Origin: Arthrobacter antioxidans
Lineage (GTDB): Bacteria > Actinomycetota > Actinomycetes > Actinomycetales > Micrococcaceae
Length of the DNA: 64,000 nt
NCBI RefSeq assembly: GCF_023100725.1
Contig: NZ_CP095501.1
Location: 2,294,001-2,358,000, forward strand
Direction of reading: 5' to 3'
The notes beneath the pieces are model-generated. The model was not told the origin of the DNA. It searched no databases and worked only from the letters and a program-made list of their open reading frames with translations. Position numbers and translations under genes: made by a program. This document shows, piece by piece, positions 36,179-45,130 of this stretch. Every line of letters starts with the position of its first letter. Position 1 is the stretch's first letter.

Positions 36179-37587
36179 CAGTCCTCCTGCGGTGGGCTGC
36201 TGATGTGCACGACCTTCACGAGGGAGAACTCGTCCAGCAGTTCGGGGCCGTAGCCGAAGCCCGCACCGCTGATGCCGCGCGGCTGCGCGGAACCGCCCGG
36301 GGCGCCCCCGAACACCGCGTTGACCTTCACGGTCCCGACGGCGAGCCCGGCGATGGCCCGCTGCGCGTGGGCGATGCTCCCGGTCAGGACGGACGCCGCG
36401 AGCCCGTACGGGCCGGCGGCGGCGAGGCGCAGGGCGTCGTCGAAGCCGTCGACGACGGTCACGGGCGCCACCGGGCCGAAGGTCTCCTCCGCCATGACGG
36501 TCATGGCCTCCGTGCAGCCCGAGAGCACGGTGGCCGGGTAATGGGCGCCGGGGCCCTCGGGGACGGCGCCGCCCTCGAGGCACACGGCGCCCTGCCCGAC
36601 GGCCTCGCCGACCTGCGCCTGGACCGCGTCACGCATGCGCCGGTCCACGAGCGGCGGGAAGGTCCCGCTCGCGTTGCGGCTCCGGGCCTCCTCGGTGAGG
36701 GCCGCGAGGAACGGCTCGGCGATGGCCCGGCACACGTAGATGCGCTCCACGGAGGTGCAGATCTGCCCGGCGTTGGCGAAGGCTCCGAGGGCCGCCTGAC
36801 CGGCCGCCCAGACCGGGTCGACGTCGGCGTCGACGATCAGGGGGTCGTTGCCGCCGTTCTCGCGGATGACATGGGCGCCGGTGAGGACCGCCGCGCGGGC
36901 GATGCGGGCGCCGGTGTCACTGGATCCCACGTGCGCGTACACGTCGACGTCCGCCTCCGTGGTGAGCTGCTGCCCCACCCCGGCGCCGCCGGTCAGGGTG
37001 ATCAGGACGCCGTCCGGGAAGGCCGGCTGGAGCAGGCGGCCGAGGAGCTCGCCCACGTGGGGGCAGCGTTCGCTGGGTTTGTGGATCACCGTGTTGCCCG
37101 TGACGAGCGCCGCCCCGATCAGGCCGGCGGCCACCGCCACGGGATCGTTCCAGGGGGTCAGGAGGACCGCGACGCCGCGCGGCCCGGCCACCGTGTAGTC
37201 GGTGGCGGTGACGGCCCCGCGCAGGCTGAGCCCACGGTGGACGGGGCCGAGTTCCGCGTACTGCTCGAGCGTGGAGATGGCGGCCTCGACGCCCCCGAGC
37301 GCATCCGCGGGCGGCTTGCCCGTCTCCCGCGTATTGAGGTCGGCCAGTTCCCGGGCGCCGTCGCGCAGCGCCGAGGCGGCCCGTCGCAGGGCGGAGCCCC
37401 GCTCCGCCGGGCTGGTGGCCGCCCATTCGGGCTGCACGGACCGGGACAGGGCGACGGCGAGGGAGACCTGCTCCCGCGCCGCGGAGGGCAGGGTGCCCAC
37501 CTCGCTGCCGTCCCGGGGATCGACGATGGTGACGGACTCCTCGCCGAGCGCATCGGGCAGCGCGGGTGTCTGGGCGTTGATGGACAT
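36178..37587 (-). CDS. Aldehyde dehydrogenase family protein
   Basis: The 469-residue protein has the NAD-ALDH fold. Key segments are TPWNDPVAVAAGLIGAALVTGNTVIHKPSE, the NAD loop GSSDTGARIARAAV, the general base Glu in VIRENGGNDPLIV, the nucleophilic Cys in FANAGQICTSVERIYV, and EETFGPVAPVTVV. It oxidises an aldehyde to an acid; the substrate is unknown. Its position as first gene of an operon with HldE copy 1 and a glycosyltransferase suggests a sugar aldehyde. A GAGGAGC site precedes the ATG; the upstream extension has no ALDH similarity. Confidence 0.88.
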   Translation of the reverse strand: MSINAQTPALPDALGEESVTIVDPRDGSEVGTLPSAAREQVSLAVALSRSVQPEWAATSPAERGSALRRAASALRDGARELADLNTRETGKPPADALGGVEAAISTLEQYAELGPVHRGLSLRGAVTATDYTVAGPRGVAVLLTPWNDPVAVAAGLIGAALVTGNTVIHKPSERCPHVGELLGRLLQPAFPDGVLITLTGGAGVGQQLTTEADVDVYAHVGSSDTGARIARAAVLTGAHVIRENGGNDPLIVDADVDPVWAAGQAALGAFANAGQICTSVERIYVCRAIAEPFLAALTEEARSRNASGTFPPLVDRRMRDAVQAQVGEAVGQGAVCLEGGAVPEGPGAHYPATVLSGCTEAMTVMAEETFGPVAPVTVVDGFDDALRLAAAGPYGLAASVLTGSIAHAQRAIAGLAVGTVKVNAVFGGAPGGSAQPRGISGAGFGYGPELLDEFSLVKVVHISSPPQED

Positions 37588-37805
37588 GGTGCTCCTCGAG
37601 GTCGAAGGCCGTGACGGCTGATCTACTCTTCCCGTACCCGGCTCCCGCGCGTTCACACAGGCGGCGGGCCGATTTCTCCTCTCCGTGCCGCAGTCATCAG
37701 CAGGCTTAGCATATGGTGGCAGGAGGAGCAGCGGTGGCTTCCCGCACGGCGGGGAACCGCTGGACAGCGGCCGGTCACACGACACGGCGGACGGAGAGGA
37801 CACCC

Positions 37806-38960
37806 ATGCAGGACGGCACCACGGCGGCGGACTTCGGCGGGCGGCAGGACACGGCGCGAGCGGTGGGACCCGTCCTCGAACCGTTCGGGGACATCCGGCG
37901 GATCGCCGTCCTGCGCGGCGGCGGCCTCGGCGACCTCATGTTCGCGATGCCGGCGATCTCCGCCCTCGACGCCCGCTATCCCGATGCTGCGATCACCCTG
38001 CTCGGCATGCCCGGCCACGCGGCGCTGCTCGAGGGCCGGCCCGGACCGGTGTCCTCGGTCGTGGAGCTGCCCGTCTGCCCCGGGGTCCGCCCGGGGGACG
38101 AGGACCCGGGGGCCGTGGACGCGTTCTTCGACGGGATCCGGGGGTCCTTCGACCTCGCCGTGCAGCTGCACGGTGGCGGCCGCAACTCGAACCCGTTCCT
38201 CCTGCGGCTGGAGGCCCGCCACACGGTCGGCACCCGCACGCCCGACGCCGTGGCGCTGGAACGCACCATCCCCTACGTCTACTACCAGCACGAGGTGTTC
38301 CGCGCCCTGGAGGTCGTGGGCCTGGCCGGGGCCGTGCCCGTGGACCTGGAACCGCGGGTGAGGGTCCTGCCCGAGGAGGTGGACCGGGCGGCGCAGCTGA
38401 CCGGTGCGGGCGCCGTCGTCGCCCTGCATCCCGGCGCCACGGATCCGCGCCGCCGGTGGCCGTCGTCGTCGTTCGCCGAGGTGGCGGTGCGCGCGGCCGC
38501 GGACGGCTGCGAGGTGGTGGTGGTCGGGGATGCGACGGACGTACCGGCAGCGGAGGAGATCGTGCGCCTGGCGCTCGCGCAGGACCCGGCGGCGGACGTC
38601 AGGTCGCTCGCGGGGCAGCTCTCGCTCGGCGAGCTGGCCGGCGTGCTGGACCGCAGTGCCGTGCTGGTGGGTAACGACAGCGGGCCCCGGCACCTCGCGC
38701 AGGCGGTGGGGACGCCCACGGTCGGCGTCTACTGGATCGGCAACATGATCAACGCGGGGGCGATCGGCCGGACCCTGCACCGCGTCCACTTCTCCTGGGT
38801 GACGCACTGCCCGGCCTGCGGCGTGGACGTCACCCAGGTGGGGTGGACGGCGGAACGCTGCGAGCACGATGACTCGATCGTCGCCGCCGTCCAGCCCGGG
38901 GCCGTCTACGCGGACGTGGCCGAACTCAGGGCCACGAGCCTTCTTCTGCGTGGGCGATGA
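37806..38960 (+). CDS. Family 9 glycosyltransferase (heptosyltransferase-like), copy 1
   Basis: The 384-residue GT-B enzyme has the family-9 signatures: AVLRGGGLGDLMFAMPAISALDARYP, LAVQLHGGGRNSN, VALHPGATDPRRRWPSSSFAEVA and VLVGNDSGPRHLAQAVGTPTVGVYW. Family 9 transfers heptose from ADP-heptose to LPS core in Gram-negatives. A Cys-rich end (HCPACGVDVTQVGWTAERCEHD) may bind a metal. GGAGAGGA lies seven bases before ATG 37806; an ATG 93 bases upstream is less likely. It diverges from the ALDH gene and overlaps the convergent SDR by 35 bases. Confidence 0.88.
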   Translation: MQDGTTAADFGGRQDTARAVGPVLEPFGDIRRIAVLRGGGLGDLMFAMPAISALDARYPDAAITLLGMPGHAALLEGRPGPVSSVVELPVCPGVRPGDEDPGAVDAFFDGIRGSFDLAVQLHGGGRNSNPFLLRLEARHTVGTRTPDAVALERTIPYVYYQHEVFRALEVVGLAGAVPVDLEPRVRVLPEEVDRAAQLTGAGAVVALHPGATDPRRRWPSSSFAEVAVRAAADGCEVVVVGDATDVPAAEEIVRLALAQDPAADVRSLAGQLSLGELAGVLDRSAVLVGNDSGPRHLAQAVGTPTVGVYWIGNMINAGAIGRTLHRVHFSWVTHCPACGVDVTQVGWTAERCEHDDSIVAAVQPGAVYADVAELRATSLLLRGR

Positions 38961-39651
38961 CCATCTCGCGGATCTCGCAGCTCCTGGGCTGTGAGAGCGC
39001 GAAGAGGATCGCCTCGGCGACGCGCTCGGGATCGTTGAGGCGGGAGTCGTCCTGCGGCTTGTACTGCTCGTCGCGGTCGTCGAAGAAGCGCGTCTTCATG
39101 CCGCCGGGGATGATCGTCGTGACGCCGATCTGCCCGGTGGTCTCCGCGGCGAGGGCCTGCGAGAAGCCCATGACCCCGAACTTGGAGGCGCAGTAGGCCG
39201 TGGCGTCGCCGACGGCCTTGATGCCGAGGGTCGAGGCGATGGTGACCACGCGGCCGTGGGTCTTCTTCAGGTACGGCAGGGCGGCGCGGGCGGTGGACGC
39301 CGTGCCCATCAGGTTCACGCCGATCACCTTCTCCCACTCGTCGGCCGGCACGGTGTCGAGCGCGCCGCACCGGTCGATCCCGGCGGCGGTGACGACGGCG
39401 TCGAGTCCGTCCATCATCTCGGCGGCCTCGCGGACCGCCGTCTCGACGGCCTCGCGGTCGGCGACGTCGACCTCGAAGGCCTTGACGCCGGTCACCCGGC
39501 TGATGTCGCGGTCCAGCACCACGGGGGTGCCGCCTGCGGCGAGGACGCCCTGGACGATGGCCGCGCCGAGGCCGGAGCCTCCCCCGGTCACCAGGACGCG
39601 TCCCGGGTTGAAGCCGTTGCCGGTCGTGGTGGTCGTCGTGTTCTCGGTCAT
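38926..39651 (-). CDS. Short-chain dehydrogenase/reductase in sugar cluster
   Basis: The 241-residue classical SDR has NAD(P) motif TGGGSGLGAAI, VTAAGIDRCG in place of NNAG, catalytic Ser in TIASTLGIKAVGD and YCASK. It is too short for an HldD-type ADP-heptose epimerase, which belongs to the extended SDRs. It probably reduces or oxidises a sugar or polyol intermediate. It is downstream of HldE copy 2 with a 59-base gap and faces a glycosyltransferase gene whose 3' end it overlaps. Confidence 0.88.
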   Translation of the reverse strand: MTENTTTTTTGNGFNPGRVLVTGGGSGLGAAIVQGVLAAGGTPVVLDRDISRVTGVKAFEVDVADREAVETAVREAAEMMDGLDAVVTAAGIDRCGALDTVPADEWEKVIGVNLMGTASTARAALPYLKKTHGRVVTIASTLGIKAVGDATAYCASKFGVMGFSQALAAETTGQIGVTTIIPGGMKTRFFDDRDEQYKPQDDSRLNDPERVAEAILFALSQPRSCEIREMVIAHAEEGSWP

Positions 39652-39710
39652 GTGCGTACCTTTCGTAGCGTGCACGGGGCCGGCCGGACGGGCCGGGAGA
39701 TCTCTGGAGG

Positions 39711-41078
39711 TCAGCCGACGCGGGCGAGCGCGGCTGCCAGTTTCGTGGTGGAGCGTGCGGGGATGTAGGGGACGGTGACGGTCCTGCCGCCCCAGCTGCT
39801 CACCAGCGCGGCTTCGGGGAGGTCCTCGGCGGCGTAGTCTCCACCCTTCACCCAGATGTCGGGCTGCAGGCGGGAGATGGCGTTCTCCGGCGTGGACTCG
39901 GAGAACACCACGACGGCGTCCACGCACCCGAGGGCCAGGAGCAGCTCCGCGCGATCCTCCTGCTTGATGATGGGCCGACTCTCCCCCTTGAGCCCGCGCA
40001 CCGACGCGTCCGAGTTGAGGCAGACGATCAGGCAGTCGCCCAGCCGGCGTGCCGCGGCGAGGGTCCGCGCGTGCCCGGCATGCAGGAGGTCGAAGCATCC
40101 GCCGGTCGCCACGACGGTCCCGCCTGCCTCACGCGTCCGCCGTGCGAGGGCGAGGGCGTCGAGCCCGTCGACGGGCAGCTGCTGCGGTGCGTCCTCGCAC
40201 TGCCGGCCCATCGTGCCCACGCCCCCGGAGGCCAGGAAGTGCGCCGCGGCCTCGACGGCCTGCTGGGCGGCCGCGTCGATCGGGGCTCCCTCGGCGAGTC
40301 CGACGGCGAGGGCCGAGGCGAAGCGGTCCCCTGCTCCGCAGGGATCGGGGGCGCTGATCCGGGGTGCGGGCACCACCTGCGGCAGGAGGCCGGTCGCGGC
40401 GACGAGGGCTCCGTGGTCGCCCATGGTGACGAGCACGGCCCTGCTCCCCCAGGCGGAGAGCAGGACGTCGGCGGCGGCCGCCGCGGCCCGCGTCCCGGAG
40501 CCCTGGACGTCGGCGAAACGCAGGGCTTCCCCGAGGTTCGGCGTCACGGCGGCCACGCCGGGAACGGGCCGGGCGCCGGAGGGGTGGGGATCCCAGACCA
40601 CCGGGATGGTTTCGGCGAGCGACTGGAGGCGGGCCCGCAGGTCACCATTGGCGAGCAGGTTGCGGCCGTAGTCCGCCGCAATGATCGCGTCGGCGCCGTC
40701 CAGGGCGGCCAGCATCGCGTCGGTGATACCCGGCACGGGAGGCGTGGCGCAGCCCTCGTCGAACCGGACCACCGCCTGGCCTGACGCCCGGACCCTCGTC
40801 TTGACGGGTGTGGGCGCGCCGGAGGGTCCGGCGACGACCGTCACACCCTCGAGTTCCGCCCGCAGCAGTCCCGACGCCTCGTCGTCCGCGAGGACGGTGA
40901 CCAGGACGGCGTCGTGCCCGTCGGCGAGCAGCATGCGGGCCACGAGGCCCGCTCCCCCGGCGCGCCGCCGGACGTCGTCGACGTCGACGACGGGCACGGG
41001 CGCGTCCGGCGACAGCCGTCCGGCCCCGCCGGAGAGGTCGGTGTCGAGCAGGACGTCGCCGACCACCACGATCCTCAT
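39711..41078 (-). CDS. hldE: Bifunctional heptose kinase / adenylyltransferase (HldE-like, copy 2)
   Basis: The 455-residue protein has the same two domains as copy 1. The PfkB kinase has VVVGDVLLDTDLSG at the start and D251 in CGAGDRF (the usual GAGDTF with Thr changed to Arg). The nucleotidyltransferase has TGGCFDLLHAGHARTL (HAGH 333-336) and ends IPARSTTKLAAAL. Length is close to the Gram-negative enzyme. The ATG overlaps the stop of the GmhA-like gene by four bases. Two copies with divergent active-site surroundings suggest either two sugars or kinase and transferase roles split between them. Confidence 0.88.
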   Translation of the reverse strand: MRIVVVGDVLLDTDLSGGAGRLSPDAPVPVVDVDDVRRRAGGAGLVARMLLADGHDAVLVTVLADDEASGLLRAELEGVTVVAGPSGAPTPVKTRVRASGQAVVRFDEGCATPPVPGITDAMLAALDGADAIIAADYGRNLLANGDLRARLQSLAETIPVVWDPHPSGARPVPGVAAVTPNLGEALRFADVQGSGTRAAAAAADVLLSAWGSRAVLVTMGDHGALVAATGLLPQVVPAPRISAPDPCGAGDRFASALAVGLAEGAPIDAAAQQAVEAAAHFLASGGVGTMGRQCEDAPQQLPVDGLDALALARRTREAGGTVVATGGCFDLLHAGHARTLAAARRLGDCLIVCLNSDASVRGLKGESRPIIKQEDRAELLLALGCVDAVVVFSESTPENAISRLQPDIWVKGGDYAAEDLPEAALVSSWGGRTVTVPYIPARSTTKLAAALARVG

Positions 41079-41743
41079 CGCTGTTCCTCCCGGCGGCGGC
41101 GGTGCACCTCGGCGTCGAAGGCCCGGCAGATCGCGTGGAGGGCGATGAGATGGCCCTCCTGGGCATTGGCGGACTGGGCGTCGACCGCGACGTAGTCGTC
41201 GACGCACTCGGTGAGCGGGTTGGGTCCGGCGCCGGTGAGCGCCCAGGTGGTGATGCCGGCCGAGCGGGCGGCCTCCACGGCACGCAGCAGATTGGGGCTC
41301 CTGCCGCTCGTGCTCAGGAGCACCAGGATGTCCCCCGACCGGCCGTGGGCGCTCACCTGACGGGCGTACAGGTGCTCGAACCCGTAGTCGTTGGCGATCG
41401 CCGTGACCGCGGAGCTCTCCGCGTGGAGGGAGATCGCCGAGAACGGTTCGCGCTCGCCGTCGAACCGGCCCACGAGCTCGGCCGTGAGGTGCTGGGCCTC
41501 GGCGGCGGAACCGCCGTTCCCGGCCGCGAGCAGCCGCCGGCCGGCCAGCAGGCGGTCCGCCATCTCCACGCCCCAGCCGGCCAGGGTGCCGGCGTTGAGG
41601 GCGAGGGATTCGAGGGCCGGCGTGACCGCCCGGAGGTGGTCCAGGACGAGTCGGCGCGAGTCCTCCTGCACGGTGGTCGGGGCGGTGTCCGCTATCAGGT
41701 CCGAGCGGATGTCGGACGGGATGTCCGTGAGATGCGTGGTCAC
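41075..41743 (-). CDS. gmhA: Sedoheptulose-7-phosphate isomerase-like SIS protein
   Basis: The 222-residue SIS-domain protein has the GmhA pattern: LLAAGNGGSAAEAQHLTAELVGRF (GNGGSA at 75-80), AIANDYGFEHLYARQVSAHGR, VLLSTSGRSPNLLRAVEAAR and the catalytic NAQEGHLIALHAICRAFD near the end. GmhA converts sedoheptulose-7-phosphate to D-glycero-D-manno-heptose-7-phosphate, the first step of heptose activation. GTG start overlapping the upstream glycosyltransferase stop; the stop overlaps HldE copy 2. Position between a glycosyltransferase and HldE fits the role well. Confidence 0.87.
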   Translation of the reverse strand: MTTHLTDIPSDIRSDLIADTAPTTVQEDSRRLVLDHLRAVTPALESLALNAGTLAGWGVEMADRLLAGRRLLAAGNGGSAAEAQHLTAELVGRFDGEREPFSAISLHAESSAVTAIANDYGFEHLYARQVSAHGRSGDILVLLSTSGRSPNLLRAVEAARSAGITTWALTGAGPNPLTECVDDYVAVDAQSANAQEGHLIALHAICRAFDAEVHRRRREEQR

Positions 41744-43032
41744 AGTGCCCTGCCTCCTGTGCTTTCGAGTCGACGCGCGGCACTGCGCCGCGCGGTGGCC
41801 GGTTCTGCCGGTGCTGCGGCGGCGAGGGCCGCCTGGTAGGCCTTCTCCGTGTCGGCCGCGATGCGGCTCCACGAGTAGCGGGCCTTCACACGGCGGTAGC
41901 CGTTGTCACCGAGCGCGCGGGCCCAGCCGGGCTCGCCCACGATCCCGGCGACGGCCGCCGCGATGGCCGCCGGATCCTGTGCCGGGACGTGCAGTCCCGT
42001 GGTGCCGTCCACCACGGTGTCGACGAGGCCGCCGACGGCCGCGGCGATCACCGGGACGCCGCATGCCATCGCTTCGAGCGGGACGATCCCGAACGGCTCG
42101 TACCAGGGCGCGCAGACCACGGCGTCCGCGCTGCGCAGCACCGCGGGCATCTCCGCGCGCGACACCTGGCCGCGCAGGACCACGCGGTCGGCGACACCGA
42201 GGTCGACGGCGAGCGCGCGGAGGCGCTGCGCCTCCGGGTCGTCCTCGAGTCCAGTGGAGCTGCCGGCGCCCCCCACGATATGGAGTTCGACGTCGTCGCG
42301 GCCCAGGTCGGCGAGCTCGCGCATCGCCCGGATCACGAGGTCCATGCCCTTGCGCGGGACGAGCCGTCCCACGCTCACGATGCGGTGCGCGCGGGCGCGG
42401 GCCTCCACGGGCCCGTGCGGCGTGAACAGCTCCACGTCGACGCCGCACGGGGCGATCGACACCCGGTTGCCCGGGATGCCCATGGCCTTGAGCTCGAACA
42501 CCTCGTCCGAGCACGTCGCGACGATGCGGTCGGCGCTGCGTCCCACCATGGCCTCGAGCATGAGGCGCTCGGACGGGCTGGTGTCCTCGGCCCCCTGGTG
42601 GCGGCGCTTGACCGTGCCGAGGGCGTGGAAGGTCTGGATGACCGGCACGGGCCGGCCCGCGGCGCGTGACCGTCCGGCGGCGTCGAGGGCGGCGAGCCCG
42701 GACATCCAGAAGTGCCCGTGCACGATGTCCGGCGGCTCCTGCCCCCAGTCATCCACGATGCCCGCCGCCAGTTCACCCATGTAGGGCAGCAGCAGGTCCT
42801 TCGGGACGTTCCGGACGGGGCCCGCGGTGATGTGGACGACCTCCAGGCGCGGGTCGGTGCGCACCCGGTCCGGAAGGGCCGGGTCGTCGCGGCGCGTGTA
42901 GACCGTCACATCGTGTCCGCGGCGGGCCAGCGCGAGGGACAGCTCGGCGACGTGGACGTTCTGCCCTCCGGCGTCGACACCCCCCAGTGCGGCCAGCGGA
43001 CTCGCGTGCTCCGACACCATCGTGATCCTCAC
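41740..43032 (-). CDS. Family 4 glycosyltransferase
   Basis: The 430-residue GT-B enzyme of the sucrose-synthase/MshA-like type has the acceptor loop LAALGGVDAGGQNVHVAELSLALARRGHDV, HGHFWMSGL, the phosphate-binding SVGRLVPRKGMDLVIRAM and the E-x7-E motif PWYEPFGIVPLEAMACGVPVIA. It transfers a sugar with retention of configuration to a glycan or lipid. GTG start overlapping the stop of the previous gene; the stop overlaps the GmhA-like gene. The C-terminal 30 residues are Ala/Arg-rich. Confidence 0.9.
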   Translation of the reverse strand: MRITMVSEHASPLAALGGVDAGGQNVHVAELSLALARRGHDVTVYTRRDDPALPDRVRTDPRLEVVHITAGPVRNVPKDLLLPYMGELAAGIVDDWGQEPPDIVHGHFWMSGLAALDAAGRSRAAGRPVPVIQTFHALGTVKRRHQGAEDTSPSERLMLEAMVGRSADRIVATCSDEVFELKAMGIPGNRVSIAPCGVDVELFTPHGPVEARARAHRIVSVGRLVPRKGMDLVIRAMRELADLGRDDVELHIVGGAGSSTGLEDDPEAQRLRALAVDLGVADRVVLRGQVSRAEMPAVLRSADAVVCAPWYEPFGIVPLEAMACGVPVIAAAVGGLVDTVVDGTTGLHVPAQDPAAIAAAVAGIVGEPGWARALGDNGYRRVKARYSWSRIAADTEKAYQAALAAAAPAEPATARRSAARRLESTGGRAL

Positions 43033-44030
43033 TGGGCTTTCCTCTCTGTGACCGCCAGGACGCGGTGCCGTGTCGGTTCCTGCTCCAGGACGTCGTCCCA
43101 GTCGGCCAGGAACCTGGCCAGCCCGTACCGTGCGAGGGCCGCCTCCCGTGCTGCCTGCCCCCTGGTCCGGGCCTCGTCGGGGTCGGCGATGAGCCGTGCC
43201 GCCATGCGGACGAGGTCGTCGACGCTCGTGGAGATCGCTCCCGCCTCCGGGGGCACGGCGCGGGCCGCCTCCGTGGTGGCCAGGGCGAGCACCGGGAGCC
43301 CCACGTGCATCGCTTCGAGGAGCGAGAGCCCGAGGGACGTCCAGCGCAGCGGGTGGACATAGGCCCGGGACAGCCCGAGCCGTGCGTGCAGCTGCGCCAT
43401 GGGCAGGTCGCCACCGATGCGCAGCTCGGCGGGGGCGAGGTCCAGGGCGTCGGCGAGCCCGTCCGTCCCCATCCCGAACACCTCCAGCGGCGCGACGCCC
43501 GCAAAGCGCGGCAGCAGGTCGGTGCCGGTGATGCGGCCACGGCGCACGGGCTCGTTGATGACGGCGGCGAGCTGCTCGAGCTCGCCCGTGTAGAGGTAGC
43601 CCGGGTCCACGATGCCGTGCTCGATCACCGTGGTGCGCGCGCCGCCGTTGTCCCAGAAGAGGGCGTTGAAGTGGGTGACGTGGACGATCGGGATGTCCGT
43701 CCGGCCCGCCAGCGGGTGCACCGTGCCGACGATGTCCCGGCGGGGCGTGTTGTGCTCGAGGAAGACGGCGGGGAGGTCCCGGCCCGGGGTGCGCCGCAGG
43801 AGCCGCTCGCACTCCGCGATCTCCTCGACCCGCTGCAGGACGACGATGTCGATGCCGGCGTCGGCGAGGTCATGCGGCGCCACCTCGACGACGGAGGCCG
43901 GCCAGTCGCGGCCGGCGCGGCCGAGGCCCCAGGGCCCGCCCTCGGGCGTGGTCGGCAGCACATAGGTGTGCTCCCCCCGCACGAAGGCGTCGGTCCACCC
44001 TCCGTGCACGTGCCATAACAGGATCCTCAT
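43029..44030 (-). CDS. Glycosyltransferase, GT-B fold
   Basis: The 333-residue protein starts MRILLWHVHGGWTDAFVRGEH. It has LEHNTPRRDIVGTVHPLAG, VHVTHFNALFWDNGGARTTVIEHGIVDPG and the donor-site segment HPLRWTSLGLSLLEAMHVGLPVLALATTEAARAV near residue 240. This is a GT-B enzyme related to families 1/4, somewhat shorter than usual. No membrane segments. The ATG overlaps the upstream gene stop (ATGA) and its own stop overlaps the next start (GTGA), so it sits mid-operon. Confidence 0.82.
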   Translation of the reverse strand: MRILLWHVHGGWTDAFVRGEHTYVLPTTPEGGPWGLGRAGRDWPASVVEVAPHDLADAGIDIVVLQRVEEIAECERLLRRTPGRDLPAVFLEHNTPRRDIVGTVHPLAGRTDIPIVHVTHFNALFWDNGGARTTVIEHGIVDPGYLYTGELEQLAAVINEPVRRGRITGTDLLPRFAGVAPLEVFGMGTDGLADALDLAPAELRIGGDLPMAQLHARLGLSRAYVHPLRWTSLGLSLLEAMHVGLPVLALATTEAARAVPPEAGAISTSVDDLVRMAARLIADPDEARTRGQAAREAALARYGLARFLADWDDVLEQEPTRHRVLAVTERKAQ

Positions 44031-45130
44031 CGGTGCCCCCTCGTTGGTCGGCGGCCCTCGGTGCGGCCGATGCTGCGGCGTGAGCCGAGTGACGATATCC
44101 CGGAGCTGAGCCGGAGGACGGCGTCCATGACGTCCTCCGGGGAGACACCGGACAGGCAGGGATGCCCCTGCACGGGGCAGACGCGGGCCCTGCTGAGCGC
44201 GCAGGCGGCATCCTGGTCGCCGAGCAGTTCCACGGGCACCCGGTAGGGCGCCCAGCGGACCGCCGGGACCACGGGCGAGAACAGGCAGACCACCGGGGTG
44301 CCGACGGCGGCCGCCAGATGCGCCGGGCCGGTGTTGCCGGTGATGACGACGGATGCCCCGGCGATGACGGACCCCAGCGTGGCGAGCTCGGTCCTGCCTC
44401 CGAGGTCCAGGGCCTCGGGGCCGGCGACGGTGGCTGTCAGCTCGGTCTCGTCCGGCCCGCCGGTGACGACCACGCGGAAGCCTGCGGCGGTCAGGAGCTC
44501 GACGGCGGCCGCGTGGTGCAGCGGCGGCCAGGCGCGGGCGGGCACGGAGGCACCGGGGTGGACGACGACGTAGGGCCCGTCGCCGACGACGGCCGCGGCG
44601 TCGGTGAGGCCCGTGACCTGCAGGCGGCCGTCGTCGCCCGGGGGCAGGGCGTAGCCCGCCGCCTCGGCGATACCGAGCGCCCGTTCCGCTTCCGGCTGGT
44701 CCTCCGGGAAGTCCTCGCCCGGTTTGAGCCGCACGTCGAGGAGCGAGCCGGCGTAGTCGACGGACGCGCCCGCGATCCGCCGGACGCCGGCGAGCCGGAG
44801 CAGCAGCGCGAGCGGCAGCGGGGACTGGTGGAACGAGGTCAGGAGCACGGCCTCGTCCACGGCGAGCGCCACCACGGCGTCGTGGAGTTCGCCCACCAGC
44901 TCCGGCGTCGGCTCGGGGGCCGGGTCCACGATCCAGGGCGCGGGCCAGGTGACGACGTCGACGACGCCCGGCAGCAGGCGGGCCGCTGCGGCGCCCTGCG
45001 GCCCGCACAGCATGACGACGTCGTTCGGGGAGTCCCCGTGGTCTCCCGCGGCGACGGCCCGGACGGCGGGCCCGGCGAGGAGGACGTCGCCGGCGCTGTC
45101 GAGGCGGGCGACGAGGACCCGGCGCCTCAC
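44027..45130 (-). CDS. Family 9 glycosyltransferase (heptosyltransferase-like), copy 2
   Basis: The 367-residue protein has family-9 marks: VLVARLDSAGDVLLAGPAVRAVA at the start, LTSFHQSPLPLALLLRLAGVRRIAG, YVVVHPGASVPARAWPPLHHAAAVELL and VVITGNTGPAHLAAAVGTPVVCLFSPVVP. The C-terminal CALSRARVCPVQGHPCL segment has three Cys. The GTG overlaps the stop of the HAD phosphatase gene by four bases. ADP-heptose or a related heptose is the expected donor given the neighbours; the acceptor is unknown. Confidence 0.88.
   Translation of the reverse strand: MRRRVLVARLDSAGDVLLAGPAVRAVAAGDHGDSPNDVVMLCGPQGAAAARLLPGVVDVVTWPAPWIVDPAPEPTPELVGELHDAVVALAVDEAVLLTSFHQSPLPLALLLRLAGVRRIAGASVDYAGSLLDVRLKPGEDFPEDQPEAERALGIAEAAGYALPPGDDGRLQVTGLTDAAAVVGDGPYVVVHPGASVPARAWPPLHHAAAVELLTAAGFRVVVTGGPDETELTATVAGPEALDLGGRTELATLGSVIAGASVVITGNTGPAHLAAAVGTPVVCLFSPVVPAVRWAPYRVPVELLGDQDAACALSRARVCPVQGHPCLSGVSPEDVMDAVLRLSSGISSLGSRRSIGRTEGRRPTRGHR

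Noticed and set aside
38926..39651. SDR as an ADP-heptose 6-epimerase (HldD)
   Set aside because: HldD is an extended SDR of about 310 residues with a different nucleotide motif; this is a 241-residue classical SDR with YCASK.
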